64,000 nt of DNA from Roseibium aggregatum IAM 12614. Its GTDB lineage: Bacteria > Pseudomonadota > Alphaproteobacteria > Rhizobiales > Stappiaceae. The notes under the pieces were generated by a model. That model was not told where the DNA came from. It saw nothing but the letters and a program-made list of their open reading frames with translations, and searched no databases. Where the stretch lies: assembly GCF_000168975.1 (NCBI RefSeq), contig NZ_AAUW01000007.1, forward strand, positions 1 through 64,000, given 5' to 3'. This document shows positions 28,874-36,761 of this stretch, piece by piece (position 1 is the first letter of the stretch; every line of letters begins with the position of its first letter). A program made the position numbers and the translations under genes.

Positions 28874-30523
28874 CTAGATGGCCGGGTCACGGCGCGCGAA
28901 GATCGCCTTCAGCGCCGCTGCTTTTTCAGGTGACCATCCTTCCGGATCAACGACGGCTGCCCAACCGTCGATGTAATCCGGGGCGACGTAGTAATGACCG
29001 TGCCGGGGCACATCCAGCGCAAACAACGAATCCAGCGCAATCTGAAGCATTGTCACCACAGGAAACCACGACAGCTTTTCGGACACGTCTGGTGCGCGCG
29101 GTGCAGCGAGCCAGGCCGGCGGTCTGAACGCCGTGTCAAACGTGAAATTGACAATCGGATCGCTGCCGTAGTTGAGAAACACTGTGCGGATTGGACCCCA
29201 CGGGGCAAAATTGCCCTCCAGTCCGCCATATTGATCCATCACCCGGACAAGCGAGCCGTTTCCAAAGTCTGGGCGCCAGGCGGGACTACCCGCATTTCGT
29301 CGGTCACGCACTTCCGACCAATAACGCGAGAAAAAGGGAGAGCCTGCCCAGAAGGCTCCCTGAATCGGATCTCCCAACATATCGAACAACGGCAGGGTTG
29401 CCTGCGAGTTGAACGCGCCCTGGCTTAACCCGTGCACGTAAAGATCCGGCCGGCTATCTTTCGGCAGTTTCGTCCAGTGAGCATAGACTGTGTTGAACAG
29501 GGCTCGCGCCTGATCGACGCCGTAGTCCGGATGGGCAGCCAGCGCCAGAAAACTGGTGAGATAGGAATACTGAACAGCCACCGTTGCCACATCGCCGCCA
29601 AGCATGAAATCGATCGTATCGTGGGCTCCTGGGTCCATCCAGCCTGTGCCGGGAGGCACCACCACAACAAGAACGGATCTTTCGAAACCGCCCGCGCGGA
29701 TGAGTTCCTGTAAGGCAAGTTGCGCACGCTCTTCAGCGGTGTCGCCCGATCTGCGCCCAACATAGACCCGCACCGGATCAACGGCATTGCCCGGCGAGAA
29801 TTCGGCTATCTCTTCGGCTGTAGGAGCGGACGCAACATAGTGCCGGCCCCAACGTCCCATTTCCTCCCATCTGACCAGCGACTGGCTGCTGCCGGTCTTT
29901 CCAGGGTCCTCGGGTCTCGCGACATCCGGTTCAAGCATCATGTCTGCTGCCAGGAAGGATGCGTCGGCCGCACGAAATGCATTGCGCACCAACGCGCCAT
30001 CAACAAGGGCCCAAAGCAGCCAGCCGACCAGAACAACGGACAGGACAACGCCCACACGTTTGGGCAGAACTCTCTCCAAAATGGCGGCGACGGCCCGACG
30101 GGCAGCTCCGGCCAACCGGAATACCAGCCAGAACACAAGCGCGATGACTACGCCAACGCAGACAATGAACAGTGGCGCTGCGGTTTCCAGAGGGGGCAGC
30201 CCGACGGCTTCCCGGGTGGCGTTTTGCCAACTGGCCGCCTTCGCAAGGCTGTAGATCATGATCGCGAGAGAATTTCCGACAGCAGCGAGCAGCCAGAGCT
30301 TCCAGATCCGCCCCTTCGGTTCCGGCAATTCCAGGTAACGCCAGATACTCCGAGTAAAAAGGGTTGCTTCATAGCCCACTGCGGCCGCAACCGCCGCCAA
30401 CATCGCCTGGACAATTGGTTCCCTCGGCATCATCGACGGCGTCAGTGCGGCACCGAAAAAGCTGGCGGCGACAATCAGACCAGCCGGCGAAATCCCATCT
30501 CGGATTGTCTTCAAGACCGGCAT
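28874..30523 (-). CDS. Membrane alpha/beta-hydrolase (Abhydrolase_9 family)
   Basis: The product is 549 residues. The N-terminal about 190 residues hold several membrane helices (for example AGLIVAASFFGAALTPSMMPRE and VGVVLSVVLVGWLLWALVDG), and the rest is a cytoplasmic or periplasmic hydrolase domain with DPVRVYVGRRSGDTAEERAQLA, VLVVVVPPGTGWMDPGAHDT and a nucleophile elbow YVHGLSQGAF. This two-part layout is that of the Abhydrolase_9 N- and C-domain proteins. The substrate is unknown. Confidence 0.85.
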   Translation of the reverse strand: MPVLKTIRDGISPAGLIVAASFFGAALTPSMMPREPIVQAMLAAVAAAVGYEATLFTRSIWRYLELPEPKGRIWKLWLLAAVGNSLAIMIYSLAKAASWQNATREAVGLPPLETAAPLFIVCVGVVIALVFWLVFRLAGAARRAVAAILERVLPKRVGVVLSVVLVGWLLWALVDGALVRNAFRAADASFLAADMMLEPDVARPEDPGKTGSSQSLVRWEEMGRWGRHYVASAPTAEEIAEFSPGNAVDPVRVYVGRRSGDTAEERAQLALQELIRAGGFERSVLVVVVPPGTGWMDPGAHDTIDFMLGGDVATVAVQYSYLTSFLALAAHPDYGVDQARALFNTVYAHWTKLPKDSRPDLYVHGLSQGAFNSQATLPLFDMLGDPIQGAFWAGSPFFSRYWSEVRDRRNAGSPAWRPDFGNGSLVRVMDQYGGLEGNFAPWGPIRTVFLNYGSDPIVNFTFDTAFRPPAWLAAPRAPDVSEKLSWFPVVTMLQIALDSLFALDVPRHGHYYVAPDYIDGWAAVVDPEGWSPEKAAALKAIFARRDPAI

Positions 30524-30994
30524 TCGCGCGCGCTCCCTGATGCGTTTACGTTGTCATGCTGCAGAATTTCGTGACCGGGACGAGACGTCAAGACAACCTT
30601 GGGTAAACAATGGCAACTTTGCAGCAATCTTTTGCCCATCCCCGTTATCCACCATCGAACCGATCAAAATTACGCTGCGTCTTTTAGAGTTTAGACGGTC
30701 TTAACCGTTGTCAGGTCTAATTTTCGCAATCGTGGATCGATGGGCAGAAAGATCTATCCACGTAAATGGATCGCACCGGTTTTCGTTCGCAAGTTCCGTG
30801 AAAGATTGCAGCGCTAACAATCGAATGTGATCCAATGCCGGTTCAGCATAGCAGGTTGAAGACCTCTCGCTGATAACCGGACATGGCAAGCCGGGGGGCA
30901 CCGGTTCGTCTGTGGCAGAGACATTGGGCCGGCCAGGACTATTAACATGCTCCATTCGGGAGCTAAGGACTCTGTCATCAGGGCGGTTAAGCCA
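30524..30994. other. Intergenic region between divergent genes
   Basis: No gene is supported here. A small minus-strand open frame (30701-30955) has no recognisable features. At 30691-30720 TTAGAC and GTCTAA can pair around a smaller ACGGT/ACCGT stem, followed by TTTT; it may be a weak hairpin or operator. The region presumably carries promoters for both flanking genes. Confidence 0.4.
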
Positions 30995-32953
30995 ATGAAT
31001 TTTGATAAACTATTGCGAATAGGGTTTCCGGCGCTCTGCGCAACTCTTACGCTGTTTCTTGGTGCAAACGCCTATTCTCTTTACAGTGCGCAATCCGACT
31101 ATCTGCACAAGGTTGAGTTGGAACGCTCTGTCCTCAATGATGCACTGCGCTTCAATACCACGGCTCTTGAAAAGCTGATTGCGCGGTACGGCGCATTCAA
31201 GAGCCCGGAAGACGCGACTGAGGCCAGAAAGACCTACGAAATTCTTGTAAACGCCTTCGAAACATGGCCCAGCGATGCCTACAGCGAGATTGTCGGTCCC
31301 TCGGACTATATCCAGCAAAAGTTGCTCAACATCATTCGCGCGAGCAACCGGGTTAAGCCGTTCCTGGACACACTTGATGACCAGACATCCCTCAACAATG
31401 CTCTCATCATCCTGCAGGGAATAGAAAGTTCTCTTGAGCAGATCAATCGGATGGCGACAGAGGAAGCCGGCACGCAAATGGCGGCGGCCAGAGACAGCTT
31501 TCATTTTCAGCAGATCTTGCAGGACCTTCTCATTGTTGCGTTTCTTTTGGCGAGCCTCGGGTGGATATGGTTCACCAACAAGCGCAGCCAGATGCTGCAG
31601 CGGCAAGCAGATACCAGCCGCGAACAGATGGAACTTCTGGAGCACCGGCTCAACCATGACAGTGTCACCGGCCTGATAAACTATCGCGTTTTCGCTGAAA
31701 CCGTACGCGCTACCCATGAAACGCTGGCTGCGGGCCAGACCTTGGCCATTCTCAATATCGATCTGGAATCCCGTCTTCCGGCGATCAACAAATTCAGCCT
31801 GGCGACCGAAGAAGCCATCCTGACCTCGACAGCGGACCTGCTGCGCCATGCCGTCGACCGGATGGAGGGTGAAAACTGTCTGGCCCGATCAGCCGGCAAG
31901 GGATTTTTGCTGATGACCATCAGCGACGAGGACCTTGGCCTGACCGCGTCTGTGATTGCGAACCGCATCCACGATATTTTCCTGCGTCCAATACCGACGG
32001 CGGTTGGCTCATTTTTGATTTCGCCGGCCATCGGCTACGCGGATTCGACTACCGTCGAGCGAGATGCGGCGGACATTATCCGCAATGCGGATCTGGCAGT
32101 CAGCAATGCGGTCAACTACAGCCGCCGCCGCGTCGTGACATACGAACCGGCCATGCGTGCAGAAATGGAACGGCGGACAATTGTCGAAAACGCGCTTGCC
32201 CGCGCCATTGAGGCCAACGAGTGCCTGCCTCACTTCCAGCCTCAGTTCAACCTCATGACCGGGCGTATCTTCGGCGTGGAGGCCCTGGCCCGCTGGTATC
32301 ATTCCGAACTGGGCTGGATCTCACCATCGGAATTCATCCCGATTGCCGAACGTAATGGCGATATCGTTTCGCTTGGCTGGAAGATCCTGGAGACGTCCTG
32401 CTCGGAAGTTCAGTTGCTGCCATCAGATCTCAGCCTGTCGGTCAACCTGTCCGTCGCTCAAATCCTGAGTGACGATGTCGTCGCGATGCTGGACGAGTGT
32501 CTGGGGCGCACCGGTCTTCCGGCTTCCAGACTGAAGCTTGAAGTCACCGAAACAACCCTGATGAGCGATCTGCGCCGCATTCAGACGACACTGTCCGAGT
32601 TGCGGTCCCTTGGCATCGGCATATCGCTGGACGACTTTGGCGTTGGCTACTCGGCCCTGTCTTATCTGACGGACTTCGACTGGGACGAAATCAAGATCGA
32701 CCGTTCGTTTGCCACCAAGGCGGTCAAGGACAAGAAACTGCGTGATATCCTCAAGATGGTTCTCGGCATTGCCGAAACCATGGGCTCGCAGGTCCTGATC
32801 GAAGGCATCGAGACCGTCGAGCAGCGGGATGTCCTGGTCGACATCGGCTGCACCATTGGCCAGGGCTATCTCTTCGGTGGCCCGATGGCGATTGACGACA
32901 TCACGACGCTGTTCTTCTCCGATCACTCCAGAAGCACTCTGGCGGGACTATGA
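30995..32953 (+). CDS. Membrane GGDEF-EAL protein, probable c-di-GMP phosphodiesterase
   Basis: The product is about 652 residues. Two membrane helices (FPALCATLTLFLGANAYSLY and LLIVAFLLASLGWIWF) flank a roughly 150-residue helical periplasmic sensor part. The GGDEF domain is degenerate: the signature position reads SAGKG, so no cyclase activity is expected. The EAL domain is intact: EALARW, the Asn of LSVNLS, EVTETT, DDFGVGYS, IKIDRSF and the final E and QGYLFG. It should hydrolyse c-di-GMP. An in-frame ATG at 30947 would add 16 residues; neither start has a strong ribosome site. Confidence 0.88.
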   Translation: MNFDKLLRIGFPALCATLTLFLGANAYSLYSAQSDYLHKVELERSVLNDALRFNTTALEKLIARYGAFKSPEDATEARKTYEILVNAFETWPSDAYSEIVGPSDYIQQKLLNIIRASNRVKPFLDTLDDQTSLNNALIILQGIESSLEQINRMATEEAGTQMAAARDSFHFQQILQDLLIVAFLLASLGWIWFTNKRSQMLQRQADTSREQMELLEHRLNHDSVTGLINYRVFAETVRATHETLAAGQTLAILNIDLESRLPAINKFSLATEEAILTSTADLLRHAVDRMEGENCLARSAGKGFLLMTISDEDLGLTASVIANRIHDIFLRPIPTAVGSFLISPAIGYADSTTVERDAADIIRNADLAVSNAVNYSRRRVVTYEPAMRAEMERRTIVENALARAIEANECLPHFQPQFNLMTGRIFGVEALARWYHSELGWISPSEFIPIAERNGDIVSLGWKILETSCSEVQLLPSDLSLSVNLSVAQILSDDVVAMLDECLGRTGLPASRLKLEVTETTLMSDLRRIQTTLSELRSLGIGISLDDFGVGYSALSYLTDFDWDEIKIDRSFATKAVKDKKLRDILKMVLGIAETMGSQVLIEGIETVEQRDVLVDIGCTIGQGYLFGGPMAIDDITTLFFSDHSRSTLAGL

Positions 32954-32992
32954 TGCCTCCAAGGCGAAGTCCCGCCTGAAGCTATTCGGTTC

Positions 32993-33226
32993 TCAAGACG
33001 CGCGATCGGCGGCTTGCTGTTTCTTTGCTTTTCTCGCTTGCCTGACCAGAGAAAAGATCAGAACGAGACCTCCGATGGCGGCAACGAACATAAGCTGATG
33101 GAATGGCGATCCCAGCAGGTGATCACCTGCGCTTTCCAAACCGGTCAGATGATCATGCTCTCCGGGGTGGGCAAGTGCCGGAGTGGATGCCACGGCAAGA
33201 AGTGACGTCATCACAAGCTGTTTCAT
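32993..33226 (-). CDS. Small exported HupE-like membrane protein in the guanidine operon
   Basis: The product is 77 residues: signal peptide MKQLVMTSLLAVASTPALA, predicted mature start HPGEHDH, then GLESAGDHLLGSPFHQ, one membrane helix (LMFVAAIGGLVLIFSLV) and a basic tail. The mature N-terminal His cluster and the GL..DHLL pattern recall HupE/UreJ nickel permeases, but those are about 190 residues with six or more helices, so this is a miniature relative or look-alike. It overlaps the His-rich gene by 4 bp (ATGA) and is last in the riboswitch-controlled operon. A role in nickel acquisition is inferred. Confidence 0.75.
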   Translation of the reverse strand: MKQLVMTSLLAVASTPALAHPGEHDHLTGLESAGDHLLGSPFHQLMFVAAIGGLVLIFSLVRQARKAKKQQAADRAS

Positions 33227-33759
33227 TCTGCGATATCTCCATGGGACAGGCGGGTGGTGAGGATGTCGATCAGATCGATGTCTGACCGTTGCGACAGGGA
33301 TACGAAGGTGAAGGTCATGGTTTCCCGGGCTTTGACCATCGAACCGGGAAAACTCATGTAGACGAGCTCACGGGAGGCAAAGGCGGGCGAGGCTGTGCCC
33401 ACCTGCCAATTGCTGACGATCTTCGCGTCGACAAGGTGCTGCACGAGACCATCGGTACCGGGACGGTGAAACGGAACGCCCGCAAGACGCAGGTAACTGG
33501 TCTTGTCTTCCGCCGCCCGAAAGCCGTCGATGAAGCTCACTGCCAGAGCCTGCAGTTCCTCCGCCCGGTCAGTGTGGGACGCGCCATGCACATGGGAATG
33601 CAGATGGTCCGGACCGTCGTGATTATGCCCCGCGAGGTCTGTGTGGTCGTGGCTGTGGTCGTGTCCGTGCGCATGGGAATGATGATCGTGGTGGTGGTGG
33701 TCGTGATGACCATGATGAAACTGGTGGTCGTGGTCGTGCCTGTGCTGGTGCCGCGCCAT
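33223..33759 (-). CDS. His-rich protein, candidate nickel chaperone for the guanidine hydrolase
   Basis: The product is 178 residues. Residues about 4-65 are dominated by His, Asp and Gly (stretches such as HHGHHDHHHHDHHSHAHGHD), like the metal stores of HypB, UreE or SlyD. The remaining about 115 residues form an unrecognised domain (AVSFIDGFRAAEDKTSYLRLAGVPF, KIVSNWQVGTASPAFASRELVY, TFVSLSQRSDIDLIDILTTR) with no GTPase or HypA zinc motif. It starts 5 bp after the ureohydrolase stop and overlaps the next gene by 4 bp. I infer that it supplies Ni2+ to the upstream hydrolase. Confidence 0.8.
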   Translation of the reverse strand: MARHQHRHDHDHQFHHGHHDHHHHDHHSHAHGHDHSHDHTDLAGHNHDGPDHLHSHVHGASHTDRAEELQALAVSFIDGFRAAEDKTSYLRLAGVPFHRPGTDGLVQHLVDAKIVSNWQVGTASPAFASRELVYMSFPGSMVKARETMTFTFVSLSQRSDIDLIDILTTRLSHGDIAE

Positions 33760-33763
33760 CGCC

Positions 33764-35002
33764 TTACTCCACGTCCGGACCGGCCGGAATGGACACCGGC
33801 TTGTCGACGATGGATTTGTGGGAGCCCATCTTGCCGTGGGAAACCAGGGTGCCGAGCACATCCACAATCACACGAGTTGCTAAAAGGGCGGTGATGTCGG
33901 AGCAATCGTAAGGCGGCGAGACTTCGACAACCTCAAGACCGCAGATGCCTTCCTTGGCGACAAGCGACACAAGCTCCAGTGCTTCTCTCGGCAGGAAGCC
34001 GCCCGGTTCCGGCCAGCCAGTGCCAGGCACGAACCCGCAGTCGACGCTGTCGATGTCAAACGAGATATAGACCGCGTCAGCATCCTTCCAGGCGAGTTCC
34101 AGCGCGCGCGCGGCCGTTTCCGCCAGACCCAGTTCCTCAACATCGCGCATGGTGAAGATGTTGGTGTTGCGCTCCCGGGCAACTTCCACCCCTTCGCGCG
34201 GGACCTGCCAGCCACCGATGCCGATCTGGACCAGATTGACGGCCGGGACATTGACGAGATCGGTTGCATGGAACCACGGCGTCGTGTGCATCCGCTCATC
34301 CAGGTCCTTTTCCTGAATGTCGATATGCCGGTCGAAATGCACGATGCCGATACGTTTTGAGGTGCACTGGGCAATCCCGCGCACGCAAGGAAAACCGATT
34401 GAGTGATCGCCGCCGATCATGATCGGCAAGGCGCCGGAGGATGCGACGTGGGAAACCGCCCGCGTGATCTGGTCAAAGGTCTTCTCGATATTCGCCGGAA
34501 TGGTGAAGATGTCGCCGACGTCGCAAAGCGTCATCTGCTCCCGAAGATCCACCCCCATCTCGTAATTGTAGGGCGTGTAGAGGGCAGAAATCTTGCGAAC
34601 ACCCTGCGGCCCGAAGCGTGTACCAGGCCTGTAAGTGGTGCCACCGTCAAAAGGAATGCCGATGACAGCCGCATCATAGGCGCCGACCTTGGTCACGTCC
34701 TCGATGTAGGGCGCCTTCAGGAAGGTGTTGATCCCCGCATAATGGGGCAGTTCGCCACGGGCAAAGGTCGGGATCGATTTGTCGGTGAGACTATCCGATC
34801 CAGTCAATCCCATCCGCAGGGCCCAGGCTTTTTCCTTTTCCCAGGCAGCTGAGGGCAGGGCACCTTCCTTTTCAGCAGCCTTCCAACCCCGCAATTGCAG
34901 TTTGTCGAAGTCAGGATGATGCTGTCGACAGCTTGGTTCTCTGTTCAATTGCCCCGCGCCACGGTGGTGCGTCCTGGGGCCTGAGGTTCGATGGAAACTC
35001 AT
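33764..35002 (-). CDS. gdmH: Ureohydrolase, probable Ni-dependent guanidine hydrolase
   Basis: The product is 412 residues, about 100 longer than agmatinase, with an N-terminal extension as in the cyanobacterial guanidine hydrolase GdmH (Sll1077). Metal ligands are visible: H200 in GGDHS, D224, H226 and D228 in FDRHID, D316 and D318 in SFDID. The FDRHID form with RMHTTPWFHATDLVN, QIGIGGWQVPREG, GFVPGTGWPEPGGFLPRE and VVEVSPPYD agrees with my recollection of GdmH and differs from the DAHxD of agmatinases. Predicted reaction: guanidine to urea and ammonia. ATG 35002 follows AGGA at 7 bp. It lies in a guanidine-riboswitch operon with an importer. Confidence 0.88.
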   Translation of the reverse strand: MSFHRTSGPRTHHRGAGQLNREPSCRQHHPDFDKLQLRGWKAAEKEGALPSAAWEKEKAWALRMGLTGSDSLTDKSIPTFARGELPHYAGINTFLKAPYIEDVTKVGAYDAAVIGIPFDGGTTYRPGTRFGPQGVRKISALYTPYNYEMGVDLREQMTLCDVGDIFTIPANIEKTFDQITRAVSHVASSGALPIMIGGDHSIGFPCVRGIAQCTSKRIGIVHFDRHIDIQEKDLDERMHTTPWFHATDLVNVPAVNLVQIGIGGWQVPREGVEVARERNTNIFTMRDVEELGLAETAARALELAWKDADAVYISFDIDSVDCGFVPGTGWPEPGGFLPREALELVSLVAKEGICGLEVVEVSPPYDCSDITALLATRVIVDVLGTLVSHGKMGSHKSIVDKPVSIPAGPDVE

Positions 35003-35012
35003 TGGATAATCC

Positions 35013-35870
35013 TCATTCGTGGTTGTCACTGGCCTGGGTGTCATGAGCCTTGCTGTTTTGGGAGAAAGGCGGGGGTTTGGTTGCCTGGGACGCGCCGATG
35101 GCCCCGGCGATGGCTTCCGGCGACCGCAGGGTGCCTCCGGTTGGCGATTTGAGCGGCAGGTCGTAGGTGATGGTCGCGCCGTAGGCGTGCGGTGCTTGCG
35201 GATCGTGACGGATCTTGTCGAACACCAGCAACCGCGTGCCCAGTTTGAAGGCTTCATGGATATCGTGCGTCACCATGAACACCGTCATGGACAGCTCTTT
35301 CCAGAGCCCCAGAAGCAGTTCATGCATGTCAACGCGGATACCGGGGTCAAGCGCGCCGAAAGGTTCGTCGAGCAGCAGGATACTTGGCTTCTTGACCAGG
35401 GCTTGAGCGATCGCCAGACGTTGCTGCATACCGCCGGAGAGTTGGGCCGGGTACTTGTTTGCTGCCGGCTGCAAACCGATCCTGTCAAACAGGTCGTCGA
35501 TCGACTGAAAGGCCGCCTTGCGAGCAGAGCCAAAGAGGCGTCCCGACCAGCGTGAGGCTTCAAACTCCTGGGCGAGGATGAGGTTTTCAGCCACGGTCAG
35601 ATGCGAAAACACCGAGTACTTCTGAAAGACGATCCCACGGTCCGGTGTCGGTTCCGGCGGCAAGGGCTTTCCGTCCAGCAGGATCTGGCCCCGGCTTGCA
35701 TGTTCCTGGGAAAGCAGCATACGCAGGAATGTTGATTTGCCGCAGCCGGATGCTCCAACGATGGTGCAAAAAGACCCGGTTTGGACGTCCAGGTTGACCC
35801 GTTCCAGAACGGGTATTCTGTCGTAGAATTTGGCAAGTCCCTGGACCGAGAGTTTGGGCGCAGTGCTCAT
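35013..35870 (-). CDS. ABC transporter ATP-binding protein (NitT/TauT type, guanidine operon)
   Basis: The 285-residue ATPase has Walker A IVGASGCGKSTFLRML near residue 37, Q-loop GIVFQKYSVFSHLTV, signature LSGGMQQRLAIAQAL, Walker B ILLLDEPFGALDPG and the H-loop VTHDIHEAF. This is the SsuB/TauB class. The C-terminal tail (SQATKPPPFSQNSKAHDT) is longer than usual. The start overlaps the permease stop by 4 bp, and the stop is 10 bp before the hydrolase start. Homologous ABC sets under guanidine-I riboswitches import guanidine. Confidence 0.92.
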   Translation of the reverse strand: MSTAPKLSVQGLAKFYDRIPVLERVNLDVQTGSFCTIVGASGCGKSTFLRMLLSQEHASRGQILLDGKPLPPEPTPDRGIVFQKYSVFSHLTVAENLILAQEFEASRWSGRLFGSARKAAFQSIDDLFDRIGLQPAANKYPAQLSGGMQQRLAIAQALVKKPSILLLDEPFGALDPGIRVDMHELLLGLWKELSMTVFMVTHDIHEAFKLGTRLLVFDKIRHDPQAPHAYGATITYDLPLKSPTGGTLRSPEAIAGAIGASQATKPPPFSQNSKAHDTQASDNHE

Positions 35871-36688
35871 AGCGCGTCCCCTCCCAGATGGTGCCATCGG
35901 AAGGCGCGGCGAGACAGGAGGAGCAAGGCTCTGTCGAGCAGGAACGCCAGCAGCGTGATCCAGACAACGTAAGGCAGGATTACATCCATCGCGAGATAGC
36001 GGCGCACCAGAAAAATCCGGTACCCGAGCCCGGACGTGGACGCGATGGCCTCCGCAGAAATCAGAAAGATCCAGGCAGGCACGAGAGAGAGCCGCAGGCT
36101 GGTGATCAGGTGAGGCAGAACCTGCGGCAATACTAACCGCGTCACCATTTGCCAGACGCTGGCCCCAAGCGTTTCGGCCTTGATGATCATCTCCCGCGGA
36201 ATGTCCAGAACGGCCTGGGCCGTTGAACGGATCATCACAGGTGCTGTCCCGATGACGATCAGGGCAATCTTGGCGAGTTCGCCAAGACCGAAGGTGATGA
36301 ACAGGATCGGCAGAATGGTGATCGGCGGGATCAGCGAGAAGGTTGCCAGATATGGCGCCAGTGCGCTGCGCACATGCGGAATGAAGCCGATGGCGATACC
36401 AAAAGAAAGCGCCAGCAGCGTGGAAACCGCCATGCCCGTCCCCAGTCGCCAGAGACTGTCGAAACTGTCCAGCCAAAGCAGCAGATCGCCTGACCGCCGA
36501 TCCGGCACCGTCGCCATGCGCCAGAAAGCTTCCGCCATGCTGGACAGGGACGGCAACAGCTTGTCGGCCGGGTTGTCGAGCCGGCGATAATGACTGGCAA
36601 CCGCGTAGGTGACCACTGTCAGCACGAAGGGCAGGAGCCCAAGCGCCAGGGCGGTGACCCGGGAGGGTTTCCGGTTGATGATGCGCAT
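35867..36688 (-). CDS. ABC transporter permease (NitT/TauT type, guanidine operon)
   Basis: The 273-residue inner-membrane permease of the BPD_transp_1 family has about six helices. The EAA-loop region reads RSTAQAVLDIPREMIIKAETLGASVWQMVTRLVLPQVLPHLITSLR, typical of the family although the motif here is KAETLGA. LPILFITFGLGELAKIALI is also characteristic. It overlaps the ATPase gene by 4 bp. It is separated from the binding-protein gene by 73 bp that contain a stem-loop. Confidence 0.92.
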   Translation of the reverse strand: MRIINRKPSRVTALALGLLPFVLTVVTYAVASHYRRLDNPADKLLPSLSSMAEAFWRMATVPDRRSGDLLLWLDSFDSLWRLGTGMAVSTLLALSFGIAIGFIPHVRSALAPYLATFSLIPPITILPILFITFGLGELAKIALIVIGTAPVMIRSTAQAVLDIPREMIIKAETLGASVWQMVTRLVLPQVLPHLITSLRLSLVPAWIFLISAEAIASTSGLGYRIFLVRRYLAMDVILPYVVWITLLAFLLDRALLLLSRRAFRWHHLGGDAL

Positions 36689-36712
36689 GAAACGGTCCGA
36701 TCGGTCTCTGGC

Positions 36713-36744
36713 GGCGGTTCCGGCACAACGGTACCGAAACCGCC
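36713..36744 (-). promoter_or_regulatory. Intercistronic stem-loop after the guanidine binding-protein gene
   Basis: On the transcript GGCGGTTTCGG can pair with CCGGAACCGCC over 11 bp (one G-U) around a 10-base loop. It lies 17 bp after the binding-protein stop and has no U-run. It probably stabilises the upstream mRNA and lowers downstream expression, as in many importers; this is inferred. Confidence 0.6.
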
Positions 36745-36761
36745 GGGTCAGCAGCGGATGC

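Noticed and set aside
30701..30955. 84-codon minus-strand frame upstream of the EAL gene
   Set aside because: No ribosome site, no recognised domain, and it lies in the likely divergent promoter region.
33574..33755. Short tandem DNA repeat or CRISPR-like array
   Set aside because: The repetitiveness is His and Asp codons in a coding frame; no regular spacers are present. No CRISPR array was seen anywhere in the window.
33537..33905. Thr/Ile-rich frame antisense-shifted over the His-rich gene
   Set aside because: It is a frame-shifted reading of the CAC/CAT repeats; the real frame has coupled neighbours and a ribosome site.
33764..35002. Agmatinase (speB) as the name of the ureohydrolase
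   Set aside because: The 100-residue N-terminal extension, FDRHID in place of DAHxD, and the guanidine-I riboswitch with importer all point to guanidine hydrolase instead.
35871..36728. N-terminal extension that would fuse the ABC ATPase to upstream sequence
   Set aside because: The extension lies entirely in the permease gene in another frame; MSTAPKL at 35870 is the proper start with a 4-bp overlap.
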